From NCBI GenBank assembly GCA_049324315.1, contig JBMOKU010000030.1, forward strand, positions 22,982 through 86,981: 64,000 nucleotides of DNA, in the 5' to 3' direction. Both the position numbers and the translations under genes were made by a program. This DNA comes from JBMOKU01 sp049324315. Its GTDB lineage: Bacteria > Bacillota > Clostridia > Peptostreptococcales > Thermotaleaceae. This document shows, piece after piece, positions 56,800 to 64,000 of this stretch; position 1 is the stretch's first letter, and every line of letters begins with the position of its first letter. The notes below the pieces were generated by a model, which made no database searches, had not been told where the DNA came from, and saw only the letters and a list, made by a program, of their open reading frames with translations.

Positions 56800-57862
56800 A
56801 GAATAAATCCTGCTCCCTATTATAGAGATTTTCGAATTCTTTCATTATGATATTGTGTTCAAGCTCAGAAAGTATCGGTGCATTCTCATATAATACAGTT
56901 CCATCTTCGTTGGCATATAGAGAAATGAAATTGATTTTTATTTTGTCCTTATTAGCTTTATATTTAGAATATAAGTCAAATTCTTGTTGTAAAAAGTAAC
57001 TATGTGTTGTGATAAATATTTGAACCCCCATTTTAGCAAGTGCCACTAAAACATCAACTGTGGACTTGATTAAGTTAGGATTAATATTGGATTCTGGTTC
57101 ATCCCAAAATAATATTGCATTTTCGGTCAATACACCATTTTGTACTAATTGAAGTAAAGTAGCCCACTTTCTAGATCCCTCGGCAACTAGCCCCATTTCA
57201 AACTCTCCTTGGCCTTGGGTCTTTAGATAAAATTTTCCTTCCTTAAACACTACTTTCCCATCAACAATACCTTCAAATTGCTTTAATAGCTTACGTTGCT
57301 TTTCTGAATTAGGACCTTTTCTGGTAGGTAATAATAAAAGTTTATTTAAATCGTAATAGGTCTCTTCAAATGCTATATGATAATTTTCATAGATTGCAGA
57401 AAAGTTTTCGACCGCAGAAATAATTTCTTTAGGAGGAATATATACTGGTTTTAATTGTTTTCCGATCTCCCGTATATCATCTTCTATTTCAATATTTCTA
57501 ACAGCTTGTCGGGAAAAAGATATTTCGATTTTTTCATTCTCCTCTAATAAGATATTCAATTTTGCTTTTCCTCTACCAACTTTTCTTTTTACTAATCTAC
57601 CAATCGTATCACAACGGTATACTCTTATAAACTTATTGATAAGCATCTCGTTAGCCTTTTCTTTTGAAACATTTACCGTTAAACGATTCTGGTTTTCAAC
57701 ATTAATTTCGTCTAATACTTTTGTAACCCCATATAATGCTTTTAAAATGTTTGTTTTTCCTATACCATTAGGGCCACTAAATATATTAATATTTCTAGAA
57801 AATTCAATATCTAGCACATCGAAATTTGTAAAGTTTTCTGCATTGAGTTTCTTTATATGCAC
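56789..57862 (-). CDS. AAA/SMC-type ATPase, likely defence sensor
   Basis: 357 residues, AAA_15/AAA_21 type (RecF/OLD-like). Walker A GPNGIGKTN (30-38), signature-like AEGSRKW (227-233), Walker B ILFWDEPESN (250-259), switch histidine TTHS (285-288). No TOPRIM domain follows, unlike OLD or Gabija ATPases; the nuclease is a separate protein instead. GTG start at 57862, with AAAGGTGG upstream. Flanked by an IS and a tRNA pair. Role as an anti-phage module is inference from architecture and setting. Confidence 0.88.
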   Translation of the reverse strand: MHIKKLNAENFTNFDVLDIEFSRNINIFSGPNGIGKTNILKALYGVTKVLDEINVENQNRLTVNVSKEKANEMLINKFIRVYRCDTIGRLVKRKVGRGKAKLNILLEENEKIEISFSRQAVRNIEIEDDIREIGKQLKPVYIPPKEIISAVENFSAIYENYHIAFEETYYDLNKLLLLPTRKGPNSEKQRKLLKQFEGIVDGKVVFKEGKFYLKTQGQGEFEMGLVAEGSRKWATLLQLVQNGVLTENAILFWDEPESNINPNLIKSTVDVLVALAKMGVQIFITTHSYFLQQEFDLYSKYKANKDKIKINFISLYANEDGTVLYENAPILSELEHNIIMKEFENLYNREQDLFYGD

Positions 57863-58311
57863 CTATTTCACCACCTTTATTGATCATTATTTCCATAATA
57901 TATGCTATATAGTCTCCAATACTATACGAATTGTATCTGTTATTTATTAAAAAGACTTGTCTATATGTATCCTAGCAGACAATATTTTAAGTATTCTACA
58001 CTTTTCCAAATATTCCTTTTATCTAAATAATAAATAATATTGAACTTACTATTCTTGAGTTAAGCCTGTAATATGAATATATACTGCTAGGCCAACAAGT
58101 TATTCGTCCTTACTATAAATCTCCTTTTATATAACTGTACGTCTGCAACATTTATATATTCTAAATGCTTAGTTCCCCCAAAATTGTAGTTATATATGGT
58201 ACATTTCACCGTTCATAATCCTAAACTCATCTTGCCGCCGATTCGACGACGTAACGACGACGACAAACAGAAACTACTAGAAACTAACTGCAAATAACGG
58301 TAATTTCCCTT
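57863..58311. other. Non-coding stretch between ATPase gene and tRNAs
   Basis: No gene, promoter box or repeat I can support. A CGACGACGTAACGACGACGAC-like run (58245-58265) is a short trinucleotide tract. The ATPase promoter probably lies at its left end. Confidence 0.5.
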
Positions 58312-58358
58312 CAAAAACAAAACTCCCTGTTTTCCTTCCAAAACTAAGGAAAACAGGG
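58312..58358 (-). terminator. Terminator of tRNA-Arg
   Basis: Stem CCCTGTTTTCCTT / AAGGAAAACAGGG followed on the minus strand by a T-rich run. Confidence 0.85.
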
Positions 58359-58366
58359 ACTCTTTC

Positions 58367-58443
58367 TGGTGTTCCCGGCGAGAGTCGAACCCACGGCCTA
58401 CTGCTTAGGAGGCAGTTGCTCTATCCTACTGAGCTACGGAAAC
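58367..58443 (-). tRNA. tRNA-Arg (CCT)
   Basis: 77 bases with encoded CCA. Acceptor GTTTCCG pairs with CGGGAAC; anticodon arm CTGCCTCCTAAGCAG gives anticodon CCT; T-loop GGGTTCGACTC is intact. Reads AGG codons. Confidence 0.95.
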
Positions 58444-58612
58444 ATGGATGTACGGTTTAGGAAAATGACATTCATCTTTCGTTCAGCCCACTTTAATAAA
58501 ATTTCAATTCTTTATCAGGTATTTTCATTTGTTTCTCAATCATTTCCACAAGTTTTACCTATTACGGCACCAAATCGACGCCTTTTTTCCGTTTTCACCC
58601 CCAAAAACCCAC

Positions 58613-58641
58613 GAAAAAAGACTACAGAAAAATCTCTGTAG
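58613..58641 (-). terminator. Terminator of tRNA-Ser
   Basis: Stem CTACAGA / TCTGTAG with T6 on the minus strand. Confidence 0.8.
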
Positions 58642-58654
58642 CCCTTGATTTCAC

Positions 58655-58746
58655 TGGCGGAGAGAGAGGGATTCGAACCCTCGTTACTATCTCTAGTAAA
58701 CACGATTTCGAGTCGTGCGCATTCAACCGAACTCTGCCATCTCTCC
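58655..58746 (-). tRNA. tRNA-Ser (CGA)
   Basis: 92 bases with a long variable arm and encoded CCA. Acceptor GGAGAGA pairs with TCTCTCC; anticodon arm CACGACTCGAAATCGTG gives CGA; T-loop GGGTTCGAATCCC. Such tRNA-Ser 3' ends are common integration sites. Confidence 0.95.
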
Positions 58747-58751
58747 ATGGT

Positions 58752-59207
58752 TTATTTATTTTTATTCCTTAACTGGGCAAAAAAGTTCTTCATTAGTGAA
58801 GAACATTCCTCTTCCATCACACCGGTAATGATCTTTGTTTTATGATTGAAGCGTTCATCTTCAGGAATATTGAGCAGGGAACCTGCTGCGCCGCCCTTTT
58901 TGTCCATGGCACCGATGATGAGGTTTTCTATCCTTGCCAGCATAATGGCGCCTGCACACATGGGGCAAGGTTCGATGGTCACATACAGGTCGCAGCCAAT
59001 CAACCGCCATCCCCCTAAGACCCGGGAAGCCTGCCGGATAGCCAGGATTTCAGCATGGGCAGTGGGATCGCTGGTGGTTTCTCGCAGGTTGAAAGCCCGT
59101 GCGATCACCTTTTCATGCCTTACCACCACAGCACCAATGGGCACCTCATTTAGTTCGAAAGCCTTTTCTGCCTCCAGAATGGCTTGCTGCATGAAATACT
59201 CCTGCAT
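58752..59207 (-). CDS. tadA: tRNA adenosine(34) deaminase
   Basis: About 151 residues. Zinc ligands in TAHAEILAIRQ (His with catalytic Glu) and PCPMCAGAI, the signature of TadA. It deaminates A34 of tRNA-Arg(ACG) to inosine. ATG 59207 has GGAGG 7 bases upstream; the frame extends 6 codons further. It starts the minus-strand unit that could run into tRNA-Ser. Confidence 0.95.
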   Translation of the reverse strand: MQEYFMQQAILEAEKAFELNEVPIGAVVVRHEKVIARAFNLRETTSDPTAHAEILAIRQASRVLGGWRLIGCDLYVTIEPCPMCAGAIMLARIENLIIGAMDKKGGAAGSLLNIPEDERFNHKTKIITGVMEEECSSLMKNFFAQLRNKNK

Positions 59208-59288
59208 GGCTTTGCCTCCATTCATTCAACATCTATATTAATGAAGTGTTGTGGAAATGTCAAGGTCTAAATTTTGTTAGGAGCGTTG

Positions 59289-59372
59289 GGGCAACACATG
59301 GGGACAGGGCCACAGTCCGGTAAAGAACACACCGGACAGCGGACCAGTCCGAGGCCACTGAAAAAGTCCGAT
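59289..59372. repeat. GC-rich intergenic repeat, family A
   Basis: GCAACACATGGGGACAGGG then two facing AGTCCGG / CCGGACA blocks and CCACTGAAAAAGT. Other copies at 60358, 62764 and 63832. No coding content. Confidence 0.75.
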
Positions 59373-59477
59373 TTCTTGATTTTTTATGCTCGCAAACCCG
59401 CATTTTTACAGGTGCAATTTTTAGAAAAAGTGGCTTTTTCAGTAACCTCGACCAGTCCCCAAGTCTTGTAGTTTTGC

Positions 59478-59600
59478 GGGACGGCACAGAGACCGTCCCC
59501 TACGAAAGAAATACATTTGGTTTTAGAAGTTATATCTATAAAAATGGAACGCCACAGTGGGCGTTCCCTACGGAGGAGGATATATTCTATATATGGTGTG
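59478..59600. repeat. Two family C palindromes
   Basis: GGGACGG / CCGTCCC (59478-59499) and GGAACGCC / GGGCGTTCC (59546-59567), each followed by CTACG and an AT-rich GGAATATAT-type tail. The second sits next to a GGAGGAGGATATA run. Confidence 0.7.
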
Positions 59601-59612
59601 TTATGGCATTCG

Positions 59613-60275
59613 TTAATCTTTTATTCTTTTGTAGCACAGGTACCAATCCATACAGTGAAGTTCCGGGTGATGCATTTGCCGTTCCAGCAAGTCTTCATAG
59701 GTTTGTGGAGGCGGCAGGACAACGGGCAGTCCGGGCATCCAGTTAGCCGGCGTAGCTACTTTTTCTCTATCTGAGGTTTGAAGGGCGTCGACGAGTCGAA
59801 GGATTTCAGGTATGTTTCTGCCATTGGTCATGGGGTAGATCAACATTGCTCTGATGATTTGATTTTCGTCGATGATGAATACGGTTCTTACGGTTTCTGT
59901 GGTGCTTACTTCCGGTGAAAGCATTCCATATTGTTTTGCAATCGTTCCATCTTTGTCTGCAATAAGAGGAAAGGGTATTTGAACGCCGGTATGTTGATAT
60001 ATATTGTTTATCCACGCCAAATGAGATGTATTGCTATCTATGCTTAATCCTAGAAGTTGGACATTTCTTTTTTGAAAATAAGGAAAGCTTTTAGCAAAGG
60101 CAATAAATTCCGTTGTGCAAACCGGGGTAAAATCTGCGGGATGAGAAAATAGCACAACCCATTTTCCTCTGTAATCAGAAAGTTTTATCGTCCCCACAGT
60201 AGTCAAAGCCGTGAAGTCCGGGGCTTTCATACCGATCTTCGGGCATCTGCATTCATCTTTTCTATAGTCTTCCAT
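59613..60275 (-). CDS. Peroxiredoxin of the Prx6/archaeal 2-Cys type
   Basis: About 220 residues. Peroxidatic cysteine in HPADFTPVCTTEF; the C-terminal HCMDWYLCYKR supplies two further cysteines, as in archaeal Prx6-type enzymes that form a disulphide relay. It reduces hydrogen and organic peroxides, important for an anaerobe. ATG 60275 with AGGTGG upstream; the frame also runs to 60287. Confidence 0.94.
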   Translation of the reverse strand: MEDYRKDECRCPKIGMKAPDFTALTTVGTIKLSDYRGKWVVLFSHPADFTPVCTTEFIAFAKSFPYFQKRNVQLLGLSIDSNTSHLAWINNIYQHTGVQIPFPLIADKDGTIAKQYGMLSPEVSTTETVRTVFIIDENQIIRAMLIYPMTNGRNIPEILRLVDALQTSDREKVATPANWMPGLPVVLPPPQTYEDLLERQMHHPELHCMDWYLCYKRIKD

Positions 60276-60357
60276 TAACTTCACCACCTAAAATATGAAA
60301 ATTTATCTTATCTTTATATAATAAGCATTTCATATTCTTTTGGTGTTATTTATATCT

Positions 60358-60430
60358 GGAGCAATACATGGGGACAGGGTCTCGGTCTGGTAAACGCACA
60401 TCAGACGATGGACCAATCCCCAAGTCTTGT
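60358..60430. repeat. GC-rich intergenic repeat, family A
   Basis: GCAATACATGGGGACAGGG, then TCGGTCTGG and GACCAATCCCCAAGTCTTGT; shortened relative to the copies at 59289 and 63832. Confidence 0.7.
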
Positions 60431-60437
60431 CATCCGC

Positions 60438-60514
60438 TGCGCCACGGGGACAGTTCCGTCGTTTTCCCTTCGGTCCTTCGCTGCGCTTCGGAAACGTCCG
60501 AACCGTCCCCATGG
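60438..60514. repeat. GC-rich hairpin repeat, family B
   Basis: CCACGGGGACAGTTC / GAACCGTCCCCATGG arms with an inner CGTTTTCC / GGAAACG and the fill CCCTTCGGTCCTTCGCTGCG. Nearly the same unit recurs at 62809-62882. Confidence 0.78.
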
Positions 60515-60540
60515 CTCCGCTATTTAGAGCTCTAATTTTC

Positions 60541-60562
60541 GGAACGACGAGGACGTCGTTCC
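60541..60562. repeat. Family C palindrome
   Basis: GGAACGAC / GTCGTTCC, followed by CTACGAAAGGAAATATAT. Confidence 0.65.
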
Positions 60563-60615
60563 CTACGAAAGGAAATATATTTTATATGCAGCGGTGTATT
60601 TCAGTCTTTGCTATG

Positions 60616-62397
60616 TTATTTACCCATCTTTCCAATTGCATTTGCCGGGCATACCTGCAGGCACACTTGGCATCCCACACACTGTGTCTTATTAATTTTT
60701 ACGGTCTCCGTTTCTTTATGATATACCAATGCAGGACATCCGGTTTTCATACATAGCTTGCATCCGGTGCATTTCTCTTCTTCTACTTCACATGATCCTT
60801 TGTAATCTCCGAACTCTTCTTTATCCTGCTGGGAAAGTTTTTTCCGCGGACATGGCCATCTTGTGATGATGACCGCAGGTTCATCCGTCCCCAATGCCCA
60901 ATCAAGTGCTTCTTTTACCTCATGCAGCTTTAAAGGGTTTACTGTTCTCACGCCGTTGATTCCCATGGCTTTAACCAGTGGAGCAATCTCTATAGGCTTT
61001 GTCGGCATACCTTGCAGTGTAAATCCGGACCCTGGGTTTTCTTGCTGTCCGGTCAGTGCTGTGGTTCTATTGTCAAGGATACATGTTATAGTATTGCTCC
61101 TGTTATATACCACATCTAAAAGGCTGTTGATTCCTGTATGAAAAAAGGTTGCGTCTCCTATGACACTTACCGTCCTCATATCTTCATTGAACTTATTAAA
61201 TACTTTTTGGGCTCCGTGTCCCATACTTATGCTGGCACCCATACACAGGCATGTATCTTTTACATTGATAGGATCTAACCCGCTTAAACCATAACAGCCC
61301 ACATCCCCTGTAATCATCACTTTTTGCTTTTTACCCAATTCATAGAAAAAACCTCTATGAGGACATCCAGGGCAGAAGCTCACCGGCCTTCTTACAAGGG
61401 CCGAGCTGTCATAATCGATTACAGGTCTTTCTTCATTCAGCAATACCTTTGCAACAATTTCGGGATTCAATTCACCCATGTTCGGTATTTTTTCCTTGCC
61501 AATACAAGCTATCCCCGCAGCTTTGATTTGCTCTTCCATAAATGGTTCTAGTTCTTCGATGACATAAAGGGTTTCAACATTCTCAGCAAATTCTTTTATT
61601 TTCTTCATAGGAAGTGGATAGGTAAATCCCAGCTTTAAATAGGAAGCATTCTCACCGAAGACTTCTTTTGCATATTGATAGGCAGCCCCAGAAGAAATAA
61701 TTCCTATCTTTTTATCATGCCATTCTACATAGTTCAGTTCCGTTTCATTTGAATACGCTTCAAGTTCCTTGAGTTTTTCCTCCAATCGCATGCGCAATCT
61801 TTTCGCTGCAACGGGTGTGGCATCGTATTTTTGCAAATTTCTACTATATGGCTTTTTGCCTACTTCTTTTCTCTCTCCCAGTTCAACGATCGTCTTACTG
61901 TTACAAATCCTAGTGGTCATTCTCATAAGAACCAGCGTATCATATTTTTCACTGATTTCCATGGCCGTTTTAATCATATCCTTTGCTTCTTGGCTGTCGC
62001 TTGGCTCTACCATAGCAACCTTAGCAAATTTTGCATAATACCTGTTGTCTTGCTCATTTTGTGAGCCGTGGGGCCCAGGGTCATCTCCGGTAATAAGGAC
62101 TGTGCCTCCATTCACACCTGTATAAGCCAAAGTTAACAAAGGATCAGCCGCAACGTTTACACCTACCTGCTTCATGGCTGCCAGTGACCTTGCCCCTGCG
62201 ATAGATGCACCTATGGCTGATTCTAAAGCCACCTTTTCATTTGGCGCCCACTCTGCAATGATTTCTTCTTTATAATTAGCTATATTTTCTAGTATTTCAG
62301 TGGTTGGGCTACCGGGATAAGCGGCAGCATATGCTATACCAGCCTCATAGGCACCTCGAGCAACGGCTTCATTTCCTGTAAGCAATACTTTCATCAT
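60616..62397 (-). CDS. iorA: Indolepyruvate:ferredoxin oxidoreductase alpha subunit
   Basis: 593 residues. N-terminal pyrimidine-binding half (GNEAVARGAYEAGIAYAAAYPGSP), TPP-binding GDATFFHTGINSLLD in the second half, and two C-terminal iron-sulphur motifs CTGCKLCMKTGCP and CVGCQVCLQVCP. It oxidises aryl pyruvates from aromatic amino acids to aryl-acetyl-CoA, passing electrons to ferredoxin. The beta subunit gene iorB is not adjacent, which is unusual. GGGGG precedes ATG. Confidence 0.95.
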   Translation of the reverse strand: MMKVLLTGNEAVARGAYEAGIAYAAAYPGSPTTEILENIANYKEEIIAEWAPNEKVALESAIGASIAGARSLAAMKQVGVNVAADPLLTLAYTGVNGGTVLITGDDPGPHGSQNEQDNRYYAKFAKVAMVEPSDSQEAKDMIKTAMEISEKYDTLVLMRMTTRICNSKTIVELGERKEVGKKPYSRNLQKYDATPVAAKRLRMRLEEKLKELEAYSNETELNYVEWHDKKIGIISSGAAYQYAKEVFGENASYLKLGFTYPLPMKKIKEFAENVETLYVIEELEPFMEEQIKAAGIACIGKEKIPNMGELNPEIVAKVLLNEERPVIDYDSSALVRRPVSFCPGCPHRGFFYELGKKQKVMITGDVGCYGLSGLDPINVKDTCLCMGASISMGHGAQKVFNKFNEDMRTVSVIGDATFFHTGINSLLDVVYNRSNTITCILDNRTTALTGQQENPGSGFTLQGMPTKPIEIAPLVKAMGINGVRTVNPLKLHEVKEALDWALGTDEPAVIITRWPCPRKKLSQQDKEEFGDYKGSCEVEEEKCTGCKLCMKTGCPALVYHKETETVKINKTQCVGCQVCLQVCPANAIGKMGK

Positions 62398-62660
62398 TTA
62401 AGCCCCCTTAGTTATGTATCATATTTCTTCGTGAAACACCAAGTGGAAATACAATGCTAAGACGAAAACTCCGAAAATAATGTGTACGCTTAACGAATTC
62501 TGCAAAAACTCCTCTTTCAACTATGCCTTTTTAGTTTTCACGAACTACAGCAATGAGTCTGATGTTTATATTATATATCAATTTGTAGTACATTGTAATA
62601 TTTTGTATTATCTTCTATAATATTGTATATTTTCACAAATAGGCCAAATATGTTCACTTC
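62398..62660. other. Non-coding stretch between iorA and repeats
   Basis: AT-rich, with the iorA upstream region. No gene or repeat found; no clean promoter identified. Confidence 0.5.
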
Positions 62661-62706
62661 TTCAAAAAAAGAACATGTAGATCATAAAAATACCTACATG
62701 TTCTTT
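62661..62706 (-). terminator. Terminator downstream of DUF1445 gene
   Basis: Stem AAAGAACATGTAG / CTACATGTTCTTT with a 13-base loop, then seven T on the minus strand. It lies 300 bases past the stop, beyond a repeat cluster. Confidence 0.82.
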
Positions 62707-62763
62707 GTTATATAAGACAGCGGGGATAGTTCGAAGGCACTTAAAAAGTAGCCCTTCGTCCAG

Positions 62764-62948
62764 GCAACACATGGGGACAGGGGGACAGTTCCCAAGCCTT
62801 GCCGCTTCGCCATGGGGACGGTTCCATCGTTTTCCCTTCGGTCCTTCGCTGCGCTTCGGAAACGCTCGAACCGTCCCAATGACTCCGCTACAGTAGACTA
62901 GTCCCCAAGTCTTACCCAGTAGCCTCGAACCGCCCTCCTGTCCCATTT
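62764..62948. repeat. Composite of family A and family B repeats
   Basis: Family A opening GCAACACATGGGGACAGGG (62764) joined to a family B hairpin (CCATGGGGACGGTTC ... GAACCGTCCCAATG) and a tail CTAGTCCCCAAGTCTTACCC. Shows that A and B are modules of one larger unit. Confidence 0.75.
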
Positions 62949-63004
62949 TTCTTACCCAGTATAAAAGTTTTATTGTATTCTATATAGAAGTGCCAATACA
63001 GATA

Positions 63005-63796
63005 TCAAACCACTGCCAGTTCTTGATTCCTTATATCTGTTAGAAACATATGTCCGGGCGCATGGGTAATCATGATTTCGGGCTTCACTTTCATGGCAAC
63101 GGCCTGAGGTGTTACACCGCATGCCCAGAATACAGGAACTTCATTTTCTTTGATTTCTACAGGGTCGCCAAAATCCGGATGGAATATATCTTTTATGCCT
63201 ATTGCCTTTGGATCTCCTATGTGTATAGGTGCACCGTGAACTCCCGGGTATCTGGATGTTATATGTACTGTCTTGAAGATTTTATTATAGGGTATGGGTC
63301 TCATACTTACCACCGTAGGCCCTGCAAATATTCCTGCGGGCTTGCATTCAATGTTGGTAATGTACATGGGTACATTGCAGCCCTGCTGGATATGTCTTAC
63401 CTCAATGCCTTCTTCCATCAATGCTGACTCAAAGGTAAAGCTGCATCCCAGTATAAAGGAAACAAAATCATCTCTCCAGATGGATTGGATATCCGTATAT
63501 TCACCCTCCAGTACGCCCTTTTTATAGACACGGTATTTGGGAATATCTGTGGTGATATCTGATCCGGGGGCGATCATCTTCATTTCCTTTCCCCCTGTAT
63601 CGGATACTTCCAATACTGGACATGGTTTTGGATTTCTTTGAGTAAACAAAAGGAAGTCGTAGGCGTATTCTTTGGGTAAAGTAACCAGATTACCTTGAGC
63701 ATAGCCGCCGCAAAGGCCGGCGGTAGGTCTTTGCAGTTCGCCTTCTCTTATCATTTTTCTGACTTCAGAGGGCTTTGCATTGCATAAATCCTTCAC
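63005..63796 (-). CDS. DUF1445 / putative hydro-lyase (YcsI-like)
   Basis: 263 residues, full length for the DUF1445 family (PTAGLCGGYAQGNLVTLPKEYA; FVSFILGCSFTFESALME; FWACGVTPQAV; ITHAPGHMFLTD). Members are annotated as putative hydro-lyases, related in fold to D-glutamate cyclase. Substrate unknown. GTG start at 63796 after GGGGTGATAAC. Confidence 0.93.
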   Translation of the reverse strand: MKDLCNAKPSEVRKMIREGELQRPTAGLCGGYAQGNLVTLPKEYAYDFLLFTQRNPKPCPVLEVSDTGGKEMKMIAPGSDITTDIPKYRVYKKGVLEGEYTDIQSIWRDDFVSFILGCSFTFESALMEEGIEVRHIQQGCNVPMYITNIECKPAGIFAGPTVVSMRPIPYNKIFKTVHITSRYPGVHGAPIHIGDPKAIGIKDIFHPDFGDPVEIKENEVPVFWACGVTPQAVAMKVKPEIMITHAPGHMFLTDIRNQELAVV

Positions 63797-63831
63797 GTTA
63801 TCACCCCATATCTATTTATTTTATTCAACAC

Positions 63832-63915
63832 GAGCAACACATGGGGACAGGGCACCAGTCCGGCAAAAAGCGTACCGGACAGTGGACCAGTCCGAGACCA
63901 CTGAAAAAGTAGCCT
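63832..63915. repeat. GC-rich intergenic repeat, family A
   Basis: GCAACACATGGGGACAGGG, facing AGTCCGG / CCGGACA blocks, then CCACTGAAAAAGT; very close to the copy at 59289. The last 85 bases of the window show no gene. Confidence 0.75.
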
Positions 63916-64000
63916 TTTAAAATCCATTTCTCCTAGCATAATACTACTTCTTTGCTAATATTAATTTTGATAACAAAAAAGTACAATTTAATAGTAAGTT

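Noticed and set aside
58536..58748. A 70-codon minus-strand reading frame over tRNA-Ser
   Set aside because: It reads through the tRNA and its terminator; the tRNA structure is complete, so the frame is accidental.
62662..62946. Frames within the GC-rich repeats
   Set aside because: They follow the repeat units on both strands; the repeats fold as hairpins and similar readings appear at every copy.

Overview
The window looks like chromosome from a spore-forming, probably anaerobic Clostridia member. The base composition is AT-rich and starts use strong GGAGG ribosome sites with frequent GTG/TTG codons. A GerA-type spore germination operon, an indolepyruvate:ferredoxin oxidoreductase subunit, an iron alcohol dehydrogenase and a DUF3243 protein all fit. 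A more exact placement (for example Alkaliphilus-like) would be a guess. No rRNA, CRISPR array or intact prophage is visible.

Layout. 0.3-7 kb: a membrane PAS-PAS-GGDEF-EAL protein, a MarR-acetyltransferase fusion behind a 35-base palindrome, a PAP2 phosphatase, and a PadR / HAAS-domain / papain-like operon. 7.2-13 kb: an RND efflux operon (pump, fusion protein, TolC-like protein). It is driven by what looks like a second copy of the padR promoter, followed by a decayed padR start. 13.4-15.7 kb: a second HAAS-type protein and an exported beta-propeller. 16-26.5 kb: pentose use, with araR-araB-araD-araA behind an AraR box and an oppositely oriented sugar ABC transporter next to its LacI-type regulator. 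26.7-33.8 kb: an orphan GHKL kinase, a MerR/zinc/methyltransferase-like fusion, hutH, and a phytase-like/GxGYxYP protein split by one in-frame TGA. 34-37.8 kb: an SDR, an AraC/GyrI regulator, and a divergent WYL regulator with a PNPOx-like flavoprotein. 38.1-43.5 kb: the germination operon with two GerAB-type permeases and a small extra membrane protein.

43.6-58.4 kb is accessory in character: small membrane, acetyltransferase, SRPBCC and lipoprotein genes, a phage-type HTH switch with three matching operators, an IS1182-type element whose transposase carries an in-frame stop, and at least seven copies or fragments of a small GGGGACAGG-ended repeat. It also has a two-gene AAA ATPase plus PD-(D/E)XK nuclease cassette, which is the best candidate here for an undescribed, probably anti-phage, system. 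That cassette lies about 0.5 kb from a tRNA-Arg/tRNA-Ser pair. A diverged copy of the tRNA-Ser 3' flank, without the tRNA, sits 10.7 kb away at the other side of this region.

58.7-64 kb returns to housekeeping functions (tadA, a Prx6-type peroxiredoxin, an iorA without iorB, a DUF1445 protein) separated by GC-rich palindromic repeats. All assignments come from reading sequence motifs; no database search was run.
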